Below, piece after piece: positions 1 to 8,717 of a stretch of 64,000 nucleotides of DNA. The notes below the pieces were generated by a model. The model worked only from the letters and a program-made list of their open reading frames with translations, had not been told where the DNA came from and searched no databases. The position numbers and the translations under genes were made by a program. How positions within the stretch are numbered: the stretch's first letter is position 1; every line of letters starts with the position of its first letter. The DNA comes from Clostridiales bacterium. GTDB lineage: Bacteria; Bacillota; Clostridia; Saccharofermentanales; Saccharofermentanaceae. The stretch spans positions 124,001-188,000 of the forward strand of contig JAFRQR010000020.1 in NCBI GenBank assembly GCA_017428545.1. The letters are read 5' to 3'.

Positions 1-721
1 GATTGGGTTTTGAAGTTACAACAAGAGGCAGGATCGGAGCACCATCGGAAAACCAAATGAGTTTCATCCCCTTCTGTCGGGCTTTGATCTCCCCGAAGAT
101 CCATGGCATCAGGTAGATATATGGTTTTTCGCCTTCGATTCCGCCCGGCTTGATCATCTGAGAGGGATGCACGATCGCACGGATATTCTTTCTTAATCGT
201 CTGATTCCGTCATCTCCGGCTACTTGATGAACATAAGTCAGAATGATCCCGTCAAACATGTGTCCGTCATCCGGGAATGCAATACTGTTTTCAAACGCGG
301 AAGAGAGGAGCTCAGAAAAAGTCTCCGGCTCATTTCTTCCCTTCGACTGAGCGGTATCCACGACCATTACCAGAGGAATGCACGAATATATATCAAACAT
401 TTCTCTCGGATCTGAAAAGGAAGAAAAGTCCGCATTCCCGAGAAGTGTTTTTCCCGATGTGCGATACCTTTTTTCCTTTATAGCCGGATGATGGACAAGT
501 CCTTCGATACCGGTTCCCATGAAAACATCCGGATCACATTCCCTAAAGATATCATCGACCCAGGATAAACCAAACTCCGCTAACGCGATGTTGTACTCTT
601 TCCTGTCAGAGATATGCTCATCCAGATAATCCTGGAAAGGAAGCTGAACCACACAAGGAACACGGCCGACAAGCTTTGCCTCTTTATTTTCTGCTGTGTA
701 ATGCAGTTCTTCTTCTCTCAC
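1..721 (-). CDS. Binding-protein-like protein without signal peptide (partial, runs off window)
   Basis: An open frame without a stop runs from a GTG at 719-721 off the left edge, giving at least 240 residues. The GTG follows a GGGAGG ribosome binding site by about ten bases and overlaps the end of the upstream ATPase gene by 38 bases, so it is the last visible gene of the nitrogenase-like operon. Readable stretches such as DVFMGTGIEG, PLVMVVDTAQSKG and IRAIVHPSQMIK suggest the fold of family 1/6-type solute-binding proteins (iron, thiamin or polyamine binders). The N-terminus MREEELHYTAENKEAKLVGR is polar and has no signal peptide or lipobox, so if it is a binding protein it should stay in the cytoplasm. 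Family assignment is by eye. The frame is well supported, the function is not. Confidence 0.7.
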   Translation of the reverse strand, partial: MREEELHYTAENKEAKLVGRVPCVVQLPFQDYLDEHISDRKEYNIALAEFGLSWVDDIFRECDPDVFMGTGIEGLVHHPAIKEKRYRTSGKTLLGNADFSSFSDPREMFDIYSCIPLVMVVDTAQSKGRNEPETFSELLSSAFENSIAFPDDGHMFDGIILTYVHQVAGDDGIRRLRKNIRAIVHPSQMIKPGGIEGEKPYIYLMPWIFGEIKARQKGMKLIWFSDGAPILPLVVTSKPN

Positions 722-1559
722 GAAATCGATTCCTCCCTTCGACAACTGTCACCTGTTCGTTTATGTCCCGACTGAGCACATCAATGGGCAGCACACATAC
801 ATGCTTTTTCTCCTCGATCATAAAATCACGGATCCGCACATCAACATCAAACGCCCTGCAAAGGTTTTCTTCGGAAATCACTTTGTTTGCATTTCCGAAT
901 GAATTGCTTCCATCACGATTCAGGATCAGGGCCTTATCGGATATCGCCAGCGCGTGTTCCGGATAGTGGGTATTTACAATGGATGAGATGCCCCGCTCTC
1001 TGCACAGCTTATGGATCGTATTGATAACGATCAGCTGATTCTTAAAGTCGAGATTTGATTCCGGTTCATCCAGGATCAAAAGTTCCGGATCTGTAGCTAA
1101 TGCTCTGGCAATAAGGACCATCTGCAGTTCACCGCCGGAGATCTCATTACAAAGTTTCCCGCGGAGACGGCTCATTCCGACCATATCCAGACACTCTTCC
1201 GCAAACCGGTAATCTTTCTTCGTAGGTTGTGAAAGAATACCCAGATGGGCATTTCGTCCGAGAAGGACCATCTCTTCCGTGGTATAGGAAAAGGCGGAAC
1301 GCTTCGCCTGCGGCACATATCCGATCTTCTTCCAGATCTCCTGGTTCTTCCATTCGTGCCATGGTTTACCATTAATATATGTGCAGCCGGTACGCCATGG
1401 AAGGAAGCCGAGCGTGCATTTCAGCAGAGTCGTCTTGCCGACACCATTTGATCCCAGGATCGAAAGGATCTCTCCCTCATTGACAGAGAAAGAAAGATTT
1501 TTAAGGATGTCAGGACCTTTCTTATATCCGAATGATGCATCTTTCACCTCAAAGATCAT
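684..1559 (-). CDS. ABC transporter ATPase, FecE/BtuD type
   Basis: This is the cytoplasmic ATPase of a metal-chelate/cobalamin-type importer, 291 residues. Walker A is GSNGVGKTT near residues 36-44, the ABC signature is ISGGELQ and Walker B is LLILDEPESNLD. The Asp-Glu catalytic pair and a downstream switch His (NTHYPEH) are present. The gene overlaps the permease gene by four bases (ATGA arrangement), so the two are translationally coupled. The tail after residue 250 is longer than in many FecE proteins and rich in Arg and His; it overlaps the start of the next gene. The substrate cannot be told from the ATPase. The nitrogenase-like genes upstream suggest a metal chelate or macrocycle rather than a plain siderophore, which is inference. 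Confidence 0.93.
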   Translation of the reverse strand: MIFEVKDASFGYKKGPDILKNLSFSVNEGEILSILGSNGVGKTTLLKCTLGFLPWRTGCTYINGKPWHEWKNQEIWKKIGYVPQAKRSAFSYTTEEMVLLGRNAHLGILSQPTKKDYRFAEECLDMVGMSRLRGKLCNEISGGELQMVLIARALATDPELLILDEPESNLDFKNQLIVINTIHKLCRERGISSIVNTHYPEHALAISDKALILNRDGSNSFGNANKVISEENLCRAFDVDVRIRDFMIEEKKHVCVLPIDVLSRDINEQVTVVEGRNRFRERRRTALHSRK

Positions 1560-2554
1560 GTTTTTACACCTCCAGTCCGACGAAGCAGAATAATAAATAC
1601 CGGGGCTCCGATAATGGCCGTAAGGATCGAAATCGGGAGTTCTGCAGCAGTCGCAGATCTTGCGGCTGTATCGATAAGCAGAAGATACGTTGCGCCCAGT
1701 CCGATGCTAGCCGGAATAACATATTTATTGTTGTTTCCGAACATCATGCGGGAGATATGCGGAATCAATATACCGATCCAGCCGACCTTACCGCACATGG
1801 CAATAACAGATCCGGTAATCATTGTTGAAGATACGATCGTAAGTCCCCTCATCAGTTTCAGATTGATTCCCATCGCCCGTGCTTCATCATCATTCAGCGA
1901 CAGCACATTCAGTTTCCATCTCAAACAGAAGAGAATGATAATACCAATAAGCATCGGGATCGTTCCGATCCACAGTTTTTTGAAACTGGTTCCGGATAAA
2001 CTTCCCATAAGCCAGTATGTGATCTCCGGCAGCACATCCTGTGGATCCGCCACATACTTTATCAATGAAACCAGAGCTTCAAAAAGCGAGCTGATCACCA
2101 TACCGGAAAGGATCAGCATGACAAGTGAAGATTCGCCTTTCACGCGGCTGATCATATACACCAGACCTACGGATATAAGGCCCATAGCAAAAGCTGTTCC
2201 CTGAATTCCGAGAGAAGGAAGCCGCAGCATAATTCCGAGCGTTGCCCCAAAAGAAGCGCCCGTGGCGACTCCTAGAGTATCAGGAGTCGCCAGGGGGTTG
2301 GAAAACATACTCTGAAAGGCTGCACCGGCAACGGCCAGACCCGCGCCCGCGATAATCGCCAGGATCGATCTGGGAAGACGGATCTTAAATAGCACCGTTT
2401 TCACATTCGGATCATCGACCTTCATGCCCAGGAGGACTTTTACGCAGTCTTTGATGGGGATCGAGTATCGGCCTACACCTAACGCGATCAGAAAAGATGC
2501 GACAAGGGAAATAGTAATGCCGATTACCCAGATTAATTCTGTTTTCTTTTTCAC
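1556..2554 (-). CDS. FecCD-family ABC transporter permease
   Basis: A 332-residue inner-membrane permease of the FecCD/BtuC family. Several hydrophobic helices are visible. The family motifs RLPRSILAIIAGAGLAVAGA near residues 58-77 and GFVGLIVPH-like GWIGILIPHISRM near residue 260 mark the ATPase-coupling and core regions. Only one permease gene is present, so the channel is probably a homodimer, as in BtuC2D2. The gene starts 21 bases after the stop of the binding lipoprotein and overlaps the ATPase gene by four bases. Members of this family import ferric siderophores, heme or cobalamin, and some import molybdate or tungstate. Which applies here is unknown. Confidence 0.93.
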   Translation of the reverse strand: MKKKTELIWVIGITISLVASFLIALGVGRYSIPIKDCVKVLLGMKVDDPNVKTVLFKIRLPRSILAIIAGAGLAVAGAAFQSMFSNPLATPDTLGVATGASFGATLGIMLRLPSLGIQGTAFAMGLISVGLVYMISRVKGESSLVMLILSGMVISSLFEALVSLIKYVADPQDVLPEITYWLMGSLSGTSFKKLWIGTIPMLIGIIILFCLRWKLNVLSLNDDEARAMGINLKLMRGLTIVSSTMITGSVIAMCGKVGWIGILIPHISRMMFGNNNKYVIPASIGLGATYLLLIDTAARSATAAELPISILTAIIGAPVFIILLRRTGGVKT

Positions 2555-2575
2555 GTGTTCACCTATGTCCTCAGA

Positions 2576-3817
2576 TCAGAGGCCTCTAGCAGCATCACGC
2601 GACGGAATGAACATCATATCCAGCTGTTCGTCAGAAAGATCATATCCGCACATTTCCTTATAGTATTCCTTGGCAATCTGACGGATATCGGTATCCTTGA
2701 AAAGATCCGGATAGATTACGGAAGCCATCCACTGCATAGTAACCGGGGAGTCTCCACCCGGAGTATAACTTCTATAAAGACCCAGAGGCATCTTATAGAC
2801 GCGCTGATTCTTTACGGCGTTGATCGTACTCCAATCATCTGTTCCGATTGCATTGTTGTACAGATCTTCAGGCTGTGTGCCGCAGAAATTGGTGATGATG
2901 ATGACATCCGGATTCCACTCATATACCTGTTCCATCGAGATTTTCAGAATCGAGCCATCCGGGACTTCACTGGCAACATTGTATGCATTTACGGATTCAC
3001 ACCACCACTGGCCGAAGAAGTTAACACCGGAAGCAACCATCGCTGCATCTGTATACTTGAAGAGAACCAGAACGCGGGCTTTCTGATCATCCGGAATATC
3101 CTTTGTCTTTTCGATGATATCGGCATGGACAGCATCACTCTTCTCCATTGCCTTCTTTGCGAATTCCGAACCGCCAAAGATCTGGTCGAGAAGATCGATC
3201 CAGTGCTCATAGGTCTCGATAATGTCATACCCCCAGGCAGAAGCCGAGGTAGTAACTGCCGGGATCCCTGCTTCACGGATCGCTTTTGCCTGTTCCTGTC
3301 CGACACCGATAACAATATCCGGCTTAAGGATCAGAAGTTCCTCCAGATTAACTTCATCACCACTGATAAAAGCTGTATTTGCATCCAGGATCTCCGGATA
3401 GATCTGTCCGAGAAGTCCGTTTTCTGCTGCACTCATAGATACCGGATGGATACCTACGATTTTTTCCGCGGACCCCAGATACTCTGTGATTACAGAAGCC
3501 AGCGGATAGAAAGAACCTACTGCAATTCGATTGATCGTATTGGGAACTTCAACACTGTCTCCTGCATGGTCAACAACAGTATGTGTGCCGTTCGGATCAC
3601 CAAACGGGTTCTCAGATTCTTTGGTTTCTCCTTTGACCTCGGGATCGCTCTCGGAAGACAACTCTGAAGCACTTTCAGAAGCATCAGAGCTTGTTTCTTC
3701 CGTCTGCGTCGCAGTGGTCGCCGCAGAATCCGTTTCATCATTTTTCTTTGCACAGGCCGCAAAGGCACAAAGTGCAATTGATACCGACAATAAGCCGGCA
3801 AGAAGTTTTTTCTTCAT
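2576..3817 (-). CDS. Substrate-binding lipoprotein of metal-chelate ABC transporter
   Basis: A 413-residue class III (BtuF/FepB-like) solute-binding lipoprotein. A basic and hydrophobic signal peptide ends in FAAC with Cys22 as the likely lipidated residue, then a Ser/Thr/Glu-rich linker of about 50 residues leads to the binding domain. Family features include VVDHAGDSVEVPNTINRIAV, the typical opening strand, and EELLILKPDIVIG. It sits between the NifK-like gene (73 bases upstream) and the permease, so importer and reductase are one transcription unit. A conspicuous WWCESVNAYN stretch and aromatic content may line the ligand pocket. The ligand is unknown; related proteins bind ferric siderophores, heme, cobalamin or oxyanions. 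Confidence 0.9.
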   Translation of the reverse strand: MKKKLLAGLLSVSIALCAFAACAKKNDETDSAATTATQTEETSSDASESASELSSESDPEVKGETKESENPFGDPNGTHTVVDHAGDSVEVPNTINRIAVGSFYPLASVITEYLGSAEKIVGIHPVSMSAAENGLLGQIYPEILDANTAFISGDEVNLEELLILKPDIVIGVGQEQAKAIREAGIPAVTTSASAWGYDIIETYEHWIDLLDQIFGGSEFAKKAMEKSDAVHADIIEKTKDIPDDQKARVLVLFKYTDAAMVASGVNFFGQWWCESVNAYNVASEVPDGSILKISMEQVYEWNPDVIIITNFCGTQPEDLYNNAIGTDDWSTINAVKNQRVYKMPLGLYRSYTPGGDSPVTMQWMASVIYPDLFKDTDIRQIAKEYYKEMCGYDLSDEQLDMMFIPSRDAARGL

Positions 3818-3890
3818 AATAATCCTCTTTCTACTTACTTTCGTAAGAACTTAATATATTAAGCCGGTCGTTTAGAAGCGCCGAACGGGC

Positions 3891-5030
3891 TTACAAATTC
3901 AATTCAAGCCACTTATTTTCATCTAGGTAATTCCAGTAACTGTTTTTTCCTACACGGCTTGAGACGGAGTACTGCGGGAAAGGTATCTGATCTTTTACCC
4001 CTCCCGAAAATTCCATAAATAACGGATCCGCTATCAGAAGATCTTTCTGATCTTTCACCACGGAAAGAATCGTATCTTCATCACTTAAATAAGTGGACAC
4101 ATCATCTTCGTGTTCGATCGTATATAACTTGCAATCTATGTTTTCTGACCGCAGGAAGTTTCGTATCGAGTCTCCGATCACCGAGTCGGCAATAATCACG
4201 CCGGACCGCCGGGGAGACTTAGGGCTAATAACCTTAAATACAGCGGTTTTCCCGTCGCGGATCAAATCAAGATACGAGCTCATCTGCTTCTGTCCTATCG
4301 GAAAATTCACGATATAAGGAGTCTGATATTTCTTTTCCATCACTTTAGCAATCGCAAGTCCCGCCTGATTCCAGACCAGGTTCAGAGTGACTTTTTCCGG
4401 ATACTGGTACAACAAAAGGGAGCCGTACATTCCCTTTTCCTGCATCAGAGCGACACCGTTTTCAGTTAACGTTCCACACAGTTCGTCATACACTTCCTGA
4501 TGCATATCCAGAGGTGAAATGCCTGGGACAGCTACTGATCCTTCATCTTTCCAGGGGTCGCGCTTCTCCGGATTTTTCTCGTAATATTCTGTAAGTGCGG
4601 TGTAAGCCATAAGAATACCGTCATAGTAAGAACCTTTAATTCCCGCGGTCGGAAATCCGAAACAAGGGATACCGGTTCTATTTTCGACCGCTCTGGCAAC
4701 TCCATTAAAATCAAAGCCGATAACATTCGGCACCGGACTTCCGACGATCGCAATAAACTTCGGATGTCTTTCCAGCGCATTCTTTGTGATCTTCCCGATC
4801 AGTTTCTCATCGTCACCAAGGATAGCATCCACTTTTCGAAGGCTTGTACAATACACCATAGAATGACTGCCGTACCATCTTGGCTCATCGAAATGGGTAT
4901 AATTTCCCGTGCAGCCTGCCGCATCATGAATGCAGATCATACCGCCGAGATCAAAAAGCGCGGAGCATACCCCTGAATAATCTCCTGCAAAAGGAGGAAG
5001 ATACATACAAACTTTATGTTTTTTATTCAT
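3891..5030 (-). CDS. Nitrogenase-like reductase, NifK/NifN-type subunit
   Basis: A 379-residue member of the nitrogenase component 1 superfamily, clearly shorter than true NifK (about 500 residues). Cysteines at 22 (SGVCSAL), 33, 40 (DAAGCTGN) and 61 lie where the superfamily holds its P-cluster or [4Fe-4S] ligands, and GSPVPNVIG is the usual loop after the second strand. The start codon shares one base with the stop of the NifD-like gene (TGATG), which points to coupled synthesis and a heteromeric complex. There are no nifB, nifE or nifN genes nearby, so nitrogen fixation is unlikely. It belongs with uncharacterised nitrogenase-like enzymes of the group that also includes Ni-sirohydrochlorin reductase, protochlorophyllide reductase and methylthio-alkane reductase. 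Confidence 0.88.
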   Translation of the reverse strand: MNKKHKVCMYLPPFAGDYSGVCSALFDLGGMICIHDAAGCTGNYTHFDEPRWYGSHSMVYCTSLRKVDAILGDDEKLIGKITKNALERHPKFIAIVGSPVPNVIGFDFNGVARAVENRTGIPCFGFPTAGIKGSYYDGILMAYTALTEYYEKNPEKRDPWKDEGSVAVPGISPLDMHQEVYDELCGTLTENGVALMQEKGMYGSLLLYQYPEKVTLNLVWNQAGLAIAKVMEKKYQTPYIVNFPIGQKQMSSYLDLIRDGKTAVFKVISPKSPRRSGVIIADSVIGDSIRNFLRSENIDCKLYTIEHEDDVSTYLSDEDTILSVVKDQKDLLIADPLFMEFSGGVKDQIPFPQYSVSSRVGKNSYWNYLDENKWLELNL

Positions 5031-6271
5031 CAGACGATTCCTCCGTATTCATCGATCAGTTTTCGGATATCCGCTTTTTCTTTCATCGCGAGCCGCATAG
5101 TATCCATAAGGATCCTTATTCCCTGATATCCAAGCATTCCTTCATCAGAAGAGATATCTGCAACATATCGCGCATTGCTTAAGTAGGCAGCTTCTTCGCC
5201 TACTGCCAGAGCTATCGTTTCCGTTTCCGAACGGAAAACCGAATCCGGATGATCCCCCTGAATGATCTCGACCTGAGGATACTCGTTAAGAAGGATATCT
5301 GCATACTTCTGATCGGGTCCCACCACTTCAGAAAGATAGACACGCGTTACGCGGAACCCGTATTTCAAAAGTGCTACGGCCAGAGATAGGGGAAATACGG
5401 TCGCACTGTCAGAAACAAAGACCGGCACATCCGCAACTTCTTCTCTGGCATAATGGATCGCCTGTTCACATAAGGAACGGTCGTCTTTAATCTTTTCAGA
5501 AAGATCTTCTCCCAAAAAGTCAGACAGATCCTGATACTCTTTAGCGACAGTATCGATATCATATGATATCGGCATTTCCACGTGTGTAGCTCCGGTTCGT
5601 TTCTCCAGACGGCTCAGCGCATATCTCACAAATGGTTTTATCACTATAGATCTTCCGGAGCGGGACATCTCCTCATACTCTGAAAAAGTACTGCACGAGG
5701 AAATCTGGCGGACCATATGGCCATTTTGATTCAGGACCCGGATCAGTTCGTTATCTTCCGGGATTCCGACGAAGTTTCCCCAGAGCGTTACGCCATCATC
5801 CGTCCTCTCCCAATCGGGCAGCACACTTAACATCGCGTCAAAGGTCGTGACAGCCGGCGGCATCTTGGTGGAAGACGCAATCGGATTCATATGTCCGGCA
5901 CGAAAAAGGATATCCGGATATCTTTTCCCGAGGATCGCGGTCACTTTCTCCATATCCGTACCGATAAAATCGTCCAGGCAGGAAACATAAATAAAAAGAA
6001 GACGGATGTTCTTTTCCGTTCTTTCCAGAAGCTCATCCACACCATCCAGGATCTCCTGATCATATCCTTCCACGATGTCGCTCTGGTCAATATAGAGATA
6101 AGAAATACGGTCTTTATAGTGATGCTGGATCGCGCCGAGAGCCCCATGCCGGAAGCAAGCCGACGGGCAGACAAACAGCAGATAAGATCCGGGGATAAGT
6201 GCAGCGACACGGATGATTCCCCATCCGCCATGTGCAGGATTGCAGTAACAAAGGTTCGGTTCAAAGCGCAT
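5030..6271 (-). CDS. Nitrogenase-like reductase, NifD/NifE-type subunit
   Basis: A 413-residue nitrogenase component 1 family protein. I place the start at the ATG at 6271, seven bases after GGAGGT and five bases after the stop of the NifH-like gene; a longer frame to 6349 only reads through the NifH-like 3' end. Cysteines at 8 and 10 (NLCYCNP), 35 and 39 (VCPSACF) and 98 (YVSCLDD) are candidate iron-sulfur ligands. The C-terminal half has the Rossmann-like pattern VPVFVSDSATVFPL and ends with GYQGIRILMDTMR, as in NifD-like chains. The NifD homocitrate and FeMo-cofactor Cys/His environment is not recognisable. It should pair with the product of the next gene to make the catalytic component, reduced by the NifH-like protein. 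Confidence 0.88.
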   Translation of the reverse strand: MRFEPNLCYCNPAHGGWGIIRVAALIPGSYLLFVCPSACFRHGALGAIQHHYKDRISYLYIDQSDIVEGYDQEILDGVDELLERTEKNIRLLFIYVSCLDDFIGTDMEKVTAILGKRYPDILFRAGHMNPIASSTKMPPAVTTFDAMLSVLPDWERTDDGVTLWGNFVGIPEDNELIRVLNQNGHMVRQISSCSTFSEYEEMSRSGRSIVIKPFVRYALSRLEKRTGATHVEMPISYDIDTVAKEYQDLSDFLGEDLSEKIKDDRSLCEQAIHYAREEVADVPVFVSDSATVFPLSLAVALLKYGFRVTRVYLSEVVGPDQKYADILLNEYPQVEIIQGDHPDSVFRSETETIALAVGEEAAYLSNARYVADISSDEGMLGYQGIRILMDTMRLAMKEKADIRKLIDEYGGIV

Positions 6272-6276
6272 ATTCA

Positions 6277-7089
6277 TCACCTCCGAAGCAGAAAATTCAT
6301 TTCTTCGGTGTACGGATCTTTTTTGATCGATCCCTTCCCACCCTGACAAATACTTATTATCCTGTCTGCCAGTTCTTCATAATCCTTAGCGATCGATGAT
6401 TGAGGGAACTTCTCGATAACGGTCTTTCCTTCCTGTTCCGCCGCCTGCACCATCTTACTTCTATGAATATGGGAAATAACCGGAAGGTCGTGTTCTTTGG
6501 CAAAACGGGTAACAAGATCCGTTTCACTCTCAACCAAACGTTCGTTTAGAATCAGGCCACGGACACGCGCGTATCCGCGTTCTTTGAAATTGTCCACGGC
6601 ACGGGAAATGTTATCTGCGGCAAAAAGAGCCATCATCTCACCGGAAGTAACGATAAAGACATGTTCCGCATATCCGTCACGGATCGGCATGGCAAATCCG
6701 CCACAGACGACATCGCCGAGCACGTCATAAAGAACGATATCCGGGTCGTATTTTTCAAAAGCACCGAGTTCTTCCAGTTTCTGGAGAGCCGAAATGATAC
6801 CAAGGCCAGCACATCCGATACCGGGCGTCGGTCCACCCGATTCTACACAGAGGACACCGTTATATCCTTCGTGGACAAGATCAGAAAGCTCGACGTCTTC
6901 ACCCTTCTCCTTGATCATTCCGAGAACCGTGCTGATCTTCTCGCCCCCCATCAGGTTTTTAGTTGAGTCCGCTTTCGGATCGCATCCGATCTGCATGACT
7001 TTATAACGGCGCGAAAGAGCGGCTGCAAGATTCGACGTTGTGGTTGATTTACCTATTCCGCCTTTACCATAAATAGCTATCTTTAACAT
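6277..7089 (-). CDS. Nitrogenase reductase-like iron protein (NifH/BchL family)
   Basis: A 270-residue P-loop iron protein, the ATP-driven electron donor of the system. The P-loop is [13 protein letters not shown] at residues 8-20. The two cysteines that would bridge a [4Fe-4S] cluster between two monomers are Cys93 (GIGCAGLG) and Cys129 ([10 protein letters not shown]), both in the family context. It is first in the operon, and its ATG lies about 55 bases downstream of the GTTAGC-N4-GCTAAC element at 7144. The family includes NifH, BchL, BchX, CfbC and several uncharacterised NifH-like proteins. Spacing of five bases to the NifD-like gene supports one enzyme. Identification as NifH-like is firm, the partner reaction is not known. 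Confidence 0.95.
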   Translation of the reverse strand: MLKIAIYGKGGIGKSTTTSNLAAALSRRYKVMQIGCDPKADSTKNLMGGEKISTVLGMIKEKGEDVELSDLVHEGYNGVLCVESGGPTPGIGCAGLGIISALQKLEELGAFEKYDPDIVLYDVLGDVVCGGFAMPIRDGYAEHVFIVTSGEMMALFAADNISRAVDNFKERGYARVRGLILNERLVESETDLVTRFAKEHDLPVISHIHRSKMVQAAEQEGKTVIEKFPQSSIAKDYEELADRIISICQGGKGSIKKDPYTEEMNFLLRR

Positions 7090-7143
7090 TTTTCGTCCCC
7101 AGTATTGCCTTTTCTATAAAATTGAATATAATAATCTCAATCG

Positions 7144-7159
7144 GTTAGCCATCGCTAAC
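7144..7159. promoter_or_regulatory. Operator-like inverted repeat GTTAGC-N4-GCTAAC (copy 1)
   Basis: A perfect 6-4-6 inverted repeat with spacer CATC lies between the divergent NifH-like and Crp-type genes. For the rightward gene a TATACT at 7168-7173 could be the -10 with the repeat covering the -35. For the leftward operon TTGAGA and TATAGA separated by 16 bases lie just downstream of it. It is one of nine copies in this window and matches the general form of DtxR/IdeR-family operators. Confidence 0.75.
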
Positions 7160-7194
7160 TGTGACAGTATACTAAAAAGGAGTTTCAAAAAAAG

Positions 7195-7884
7195 TTGCCT
7201 GTGCAACATCTCAAAAAAATGTTAAAAAACGAAATACACGAATTACAATCAGATCTATTTCGAGGATTCACCCCGGACGAGATTGATGATATCCTGTCAC
7301 GGACCTGCTCTTGCCGAAGAAAATTCACTAAGAATGTCGATATCTTTTCTCCCGGTGAAGTCATATGCCATACCGGGATGATCCTGTCGGGTAACATAGA
7401 TGTTCAGTTTTCCGGCTTTTCCGGCAAAGAGGAACTGGTCGTCCGGGAAACGCCCGGTGAGCTGATCGGACAGGCATTCTCTCTGACCAAAACAGAAAAC
7501 TCTTTTATACACTTCCGTTCTGTCGGAGATACTGAGATACTTTTCATGAATCTTGACATGCTTTTCTCTAATCCGGAAATCGATCCGATCCTCGGGAAGC
7601 TGTCCGTGAATCTCATGAAGATACTGGCGGCCACGAATATCCAACTGAATAAGAAGATCTGTCTTCTGACGCAGAAATCACTTAGAGATAAGCTTCTTCT
7701 CTTTTTTGAAGAAGGTGCTACTGAGGGGCCCGAAGGGAAAACCTGCCGTTTAACTCTGACCCGAGAGGAACTGGCTGCTTATGTAAGTTCAGAAAGATCT
7801 TCTGTCTGTCGTGAACTCGGACGTATGCAGGATGATGGCTGTATCCGCCTGGTAGGTAAAAAAGTGATCCTTGCCACCGGCTAG
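7195..7884 (+). CDS. Crp/Fnr-family transcription regulator
   Basis: A 229-residue regulator with an N-terminal cyclic-nucleotide-binding-like beta barrel (about residues 20-140), a dimerisation helix and a C-terminal winged helix (LTREELAAYVSSERSSVCREL near 185-205). I take TTG at 7195 as the start, 12 bases after AAGGAG; an ATG at 7219 is possible. Cysteines occur at CSCRR near residue 36, but the four-Cys Fnr cluster pattern is not evident, so an oxygen sensor of the FNR type is not claimed. It is divergent from the nitrogenase-like operon and shares its control region and the GTTAGC repeat, so it may be a local regulator of that operon. The effector is unknown. Confidence 0.88.
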   Translation: MPVQHLKKMLKNEIHELQSDLFRGFTPDEIDDILSRTCSCRRKFTKNVDIFSPGEVICHTGMILSGNIDVQFSGFSGKEELVVRETPGELIGQAFSLTKTENSFIHFRSVGDTEILFMNLDMLFSNPEIDPILGKLSVNLMKILAATNIQLNKKICLLTQKSLRDKLLLFFEEGATEGPEGKTCRLTLTREELAAYVSSERSSVCRELGRMQDDGCIRLVGKKVILATG

Positions 7885-7920
7885 GATCACTCTTCTTTTT
7901 TTCACTTTTCTTCTTTTTCT

Positions 7921-8715
7921 TTATTTCTTTCCCATCAGGATCTTCGATCCGGAAAGACCCATCCACTTTGCTTCAAAAGGTGTCATGAACTTGCCATCGG
8001 TGGTATCGATCAGTTCTACTTTCTCGTATCCCATGGATCGGAGTTTTGCGGCGAAAGCCTCCATGTCTCCATACTTTGCTCTCGACATGATATCGTGGAC
8101 CACAAATATTCCGCCCTTTTTCAGTGTTCTAAGAGTTTCAAGAAGGATCTTCTGGCGATCGGAAGATGGAATATTATGGTACACATAATTACTGGTTACC
8201 GCATCAAAGCTTTCATCATCGAAATCCAGTTTCACCGCATCTCCTTTTTTAAACTCGGTATTTGAGCTGACTCCTTCGGCGGAAGCATTTTTCACGCAAA
8301 GAGGGAGATTGAAAGAAGCATATTCCTTTCCCCAGCGGTCGATACCGACCATCGATGCTTTGGGATTTCTTTTCGCGCAGGCAATAGTCAGCGCCCCGCT
8401 TCCGCAACCGACGTCAAGCCCGATGCCCCCGTCAGGAATATGCACATAGTGCGCCAATCCATCAATGATCTGCCTGGACATCTGCCTTTTCCCGTCATAG
8501 GAAAAGGCGCGGTACATCATGAACATCCAAATGGTCATAACAGTCATAAAGACCGAAATAACCGCAAAAACGATCGTCAAAACAGTCTTCACACTTCCGG
8601 ACGAAAGCAACGGAGTACATCCGAATAGCACAAGCAGCAGGATACAAACTCCCGCTCCGATCGCACTTCCCATTACCATTCCTTTCGGCATCCAGTTTTT
8701 ATATTCAGGTTTCAT
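7921..8715 (-). CDS. Membrane-anchored class I SAM methyltransferase
   Basis: A 264-residue protein. The ATG at 8715 lies seven bases after AAAGGAG; a longer frame to 8751 overlaps the upstream gene. Two hydrophobic helices (about residues 12-35 and 42-67) precede a class I methyltransferase domain with motif I GLDVGCGSG and the post-I acidic GIDRWG. The domain resembles small-molecule methyltransferases of the UbiE/arsenite type, but the cysteines expected for ArsM are not seen. It is only two bases downstream of another methyltransferase gene, and both follow a GTTAGC repeat at 9396. The substrate is not known; control by the same element as the nitrogenase-like operon hints at action on an imported or exported metallophore. 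Confidence 0.85.
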   Translation of the reverse strand: MKPEYKNWMPKGMVMGSAIGAGVCILLLVLFGCTPLLSSGSVKTVLTIVFAVISVFMTVMTIWMFMMYRAFSYDGKRQMSRQIIDGLAHYVHIPDGGIGLDVGCGSGALTIACAKRNPKASMVGIDRWGKEYASFNLPLCVKNASAEGVSSNTEFKKGDAVKLDFDDESFDAVTSNYVYHNIPSSDRQKILLETLRTLKKGGIFVVHDIMSRAKYGDMEAFAAKLRSMGYEKVELIDTTDGKFMTPFEAKWMGLSGSKILMGKK

Positions 8716-8717
8716 AT

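Noticed and set aside
2555..3667. 370-codon open frame on the plus strand
   Set aside because: It lies opposite the binding lipoprotein gene, whose product is clearly recognised, and has no ribosome binding site or family match.
3891..7089. A true molybdenum nitrogenase
   Set aside because: The catalytic subunits are too short, and no nifB, nifE, nifN, nifV or regulatory nif genes are nearby.
7844..7920. Intrinsic terminator between Crp-type and methyltransferase genes
   Set aside because: A T-rich run is present but the GGTAGGTAAAAAAGTGATCC context does not give a stable hairpin on either strand that I could confirm. Left out.
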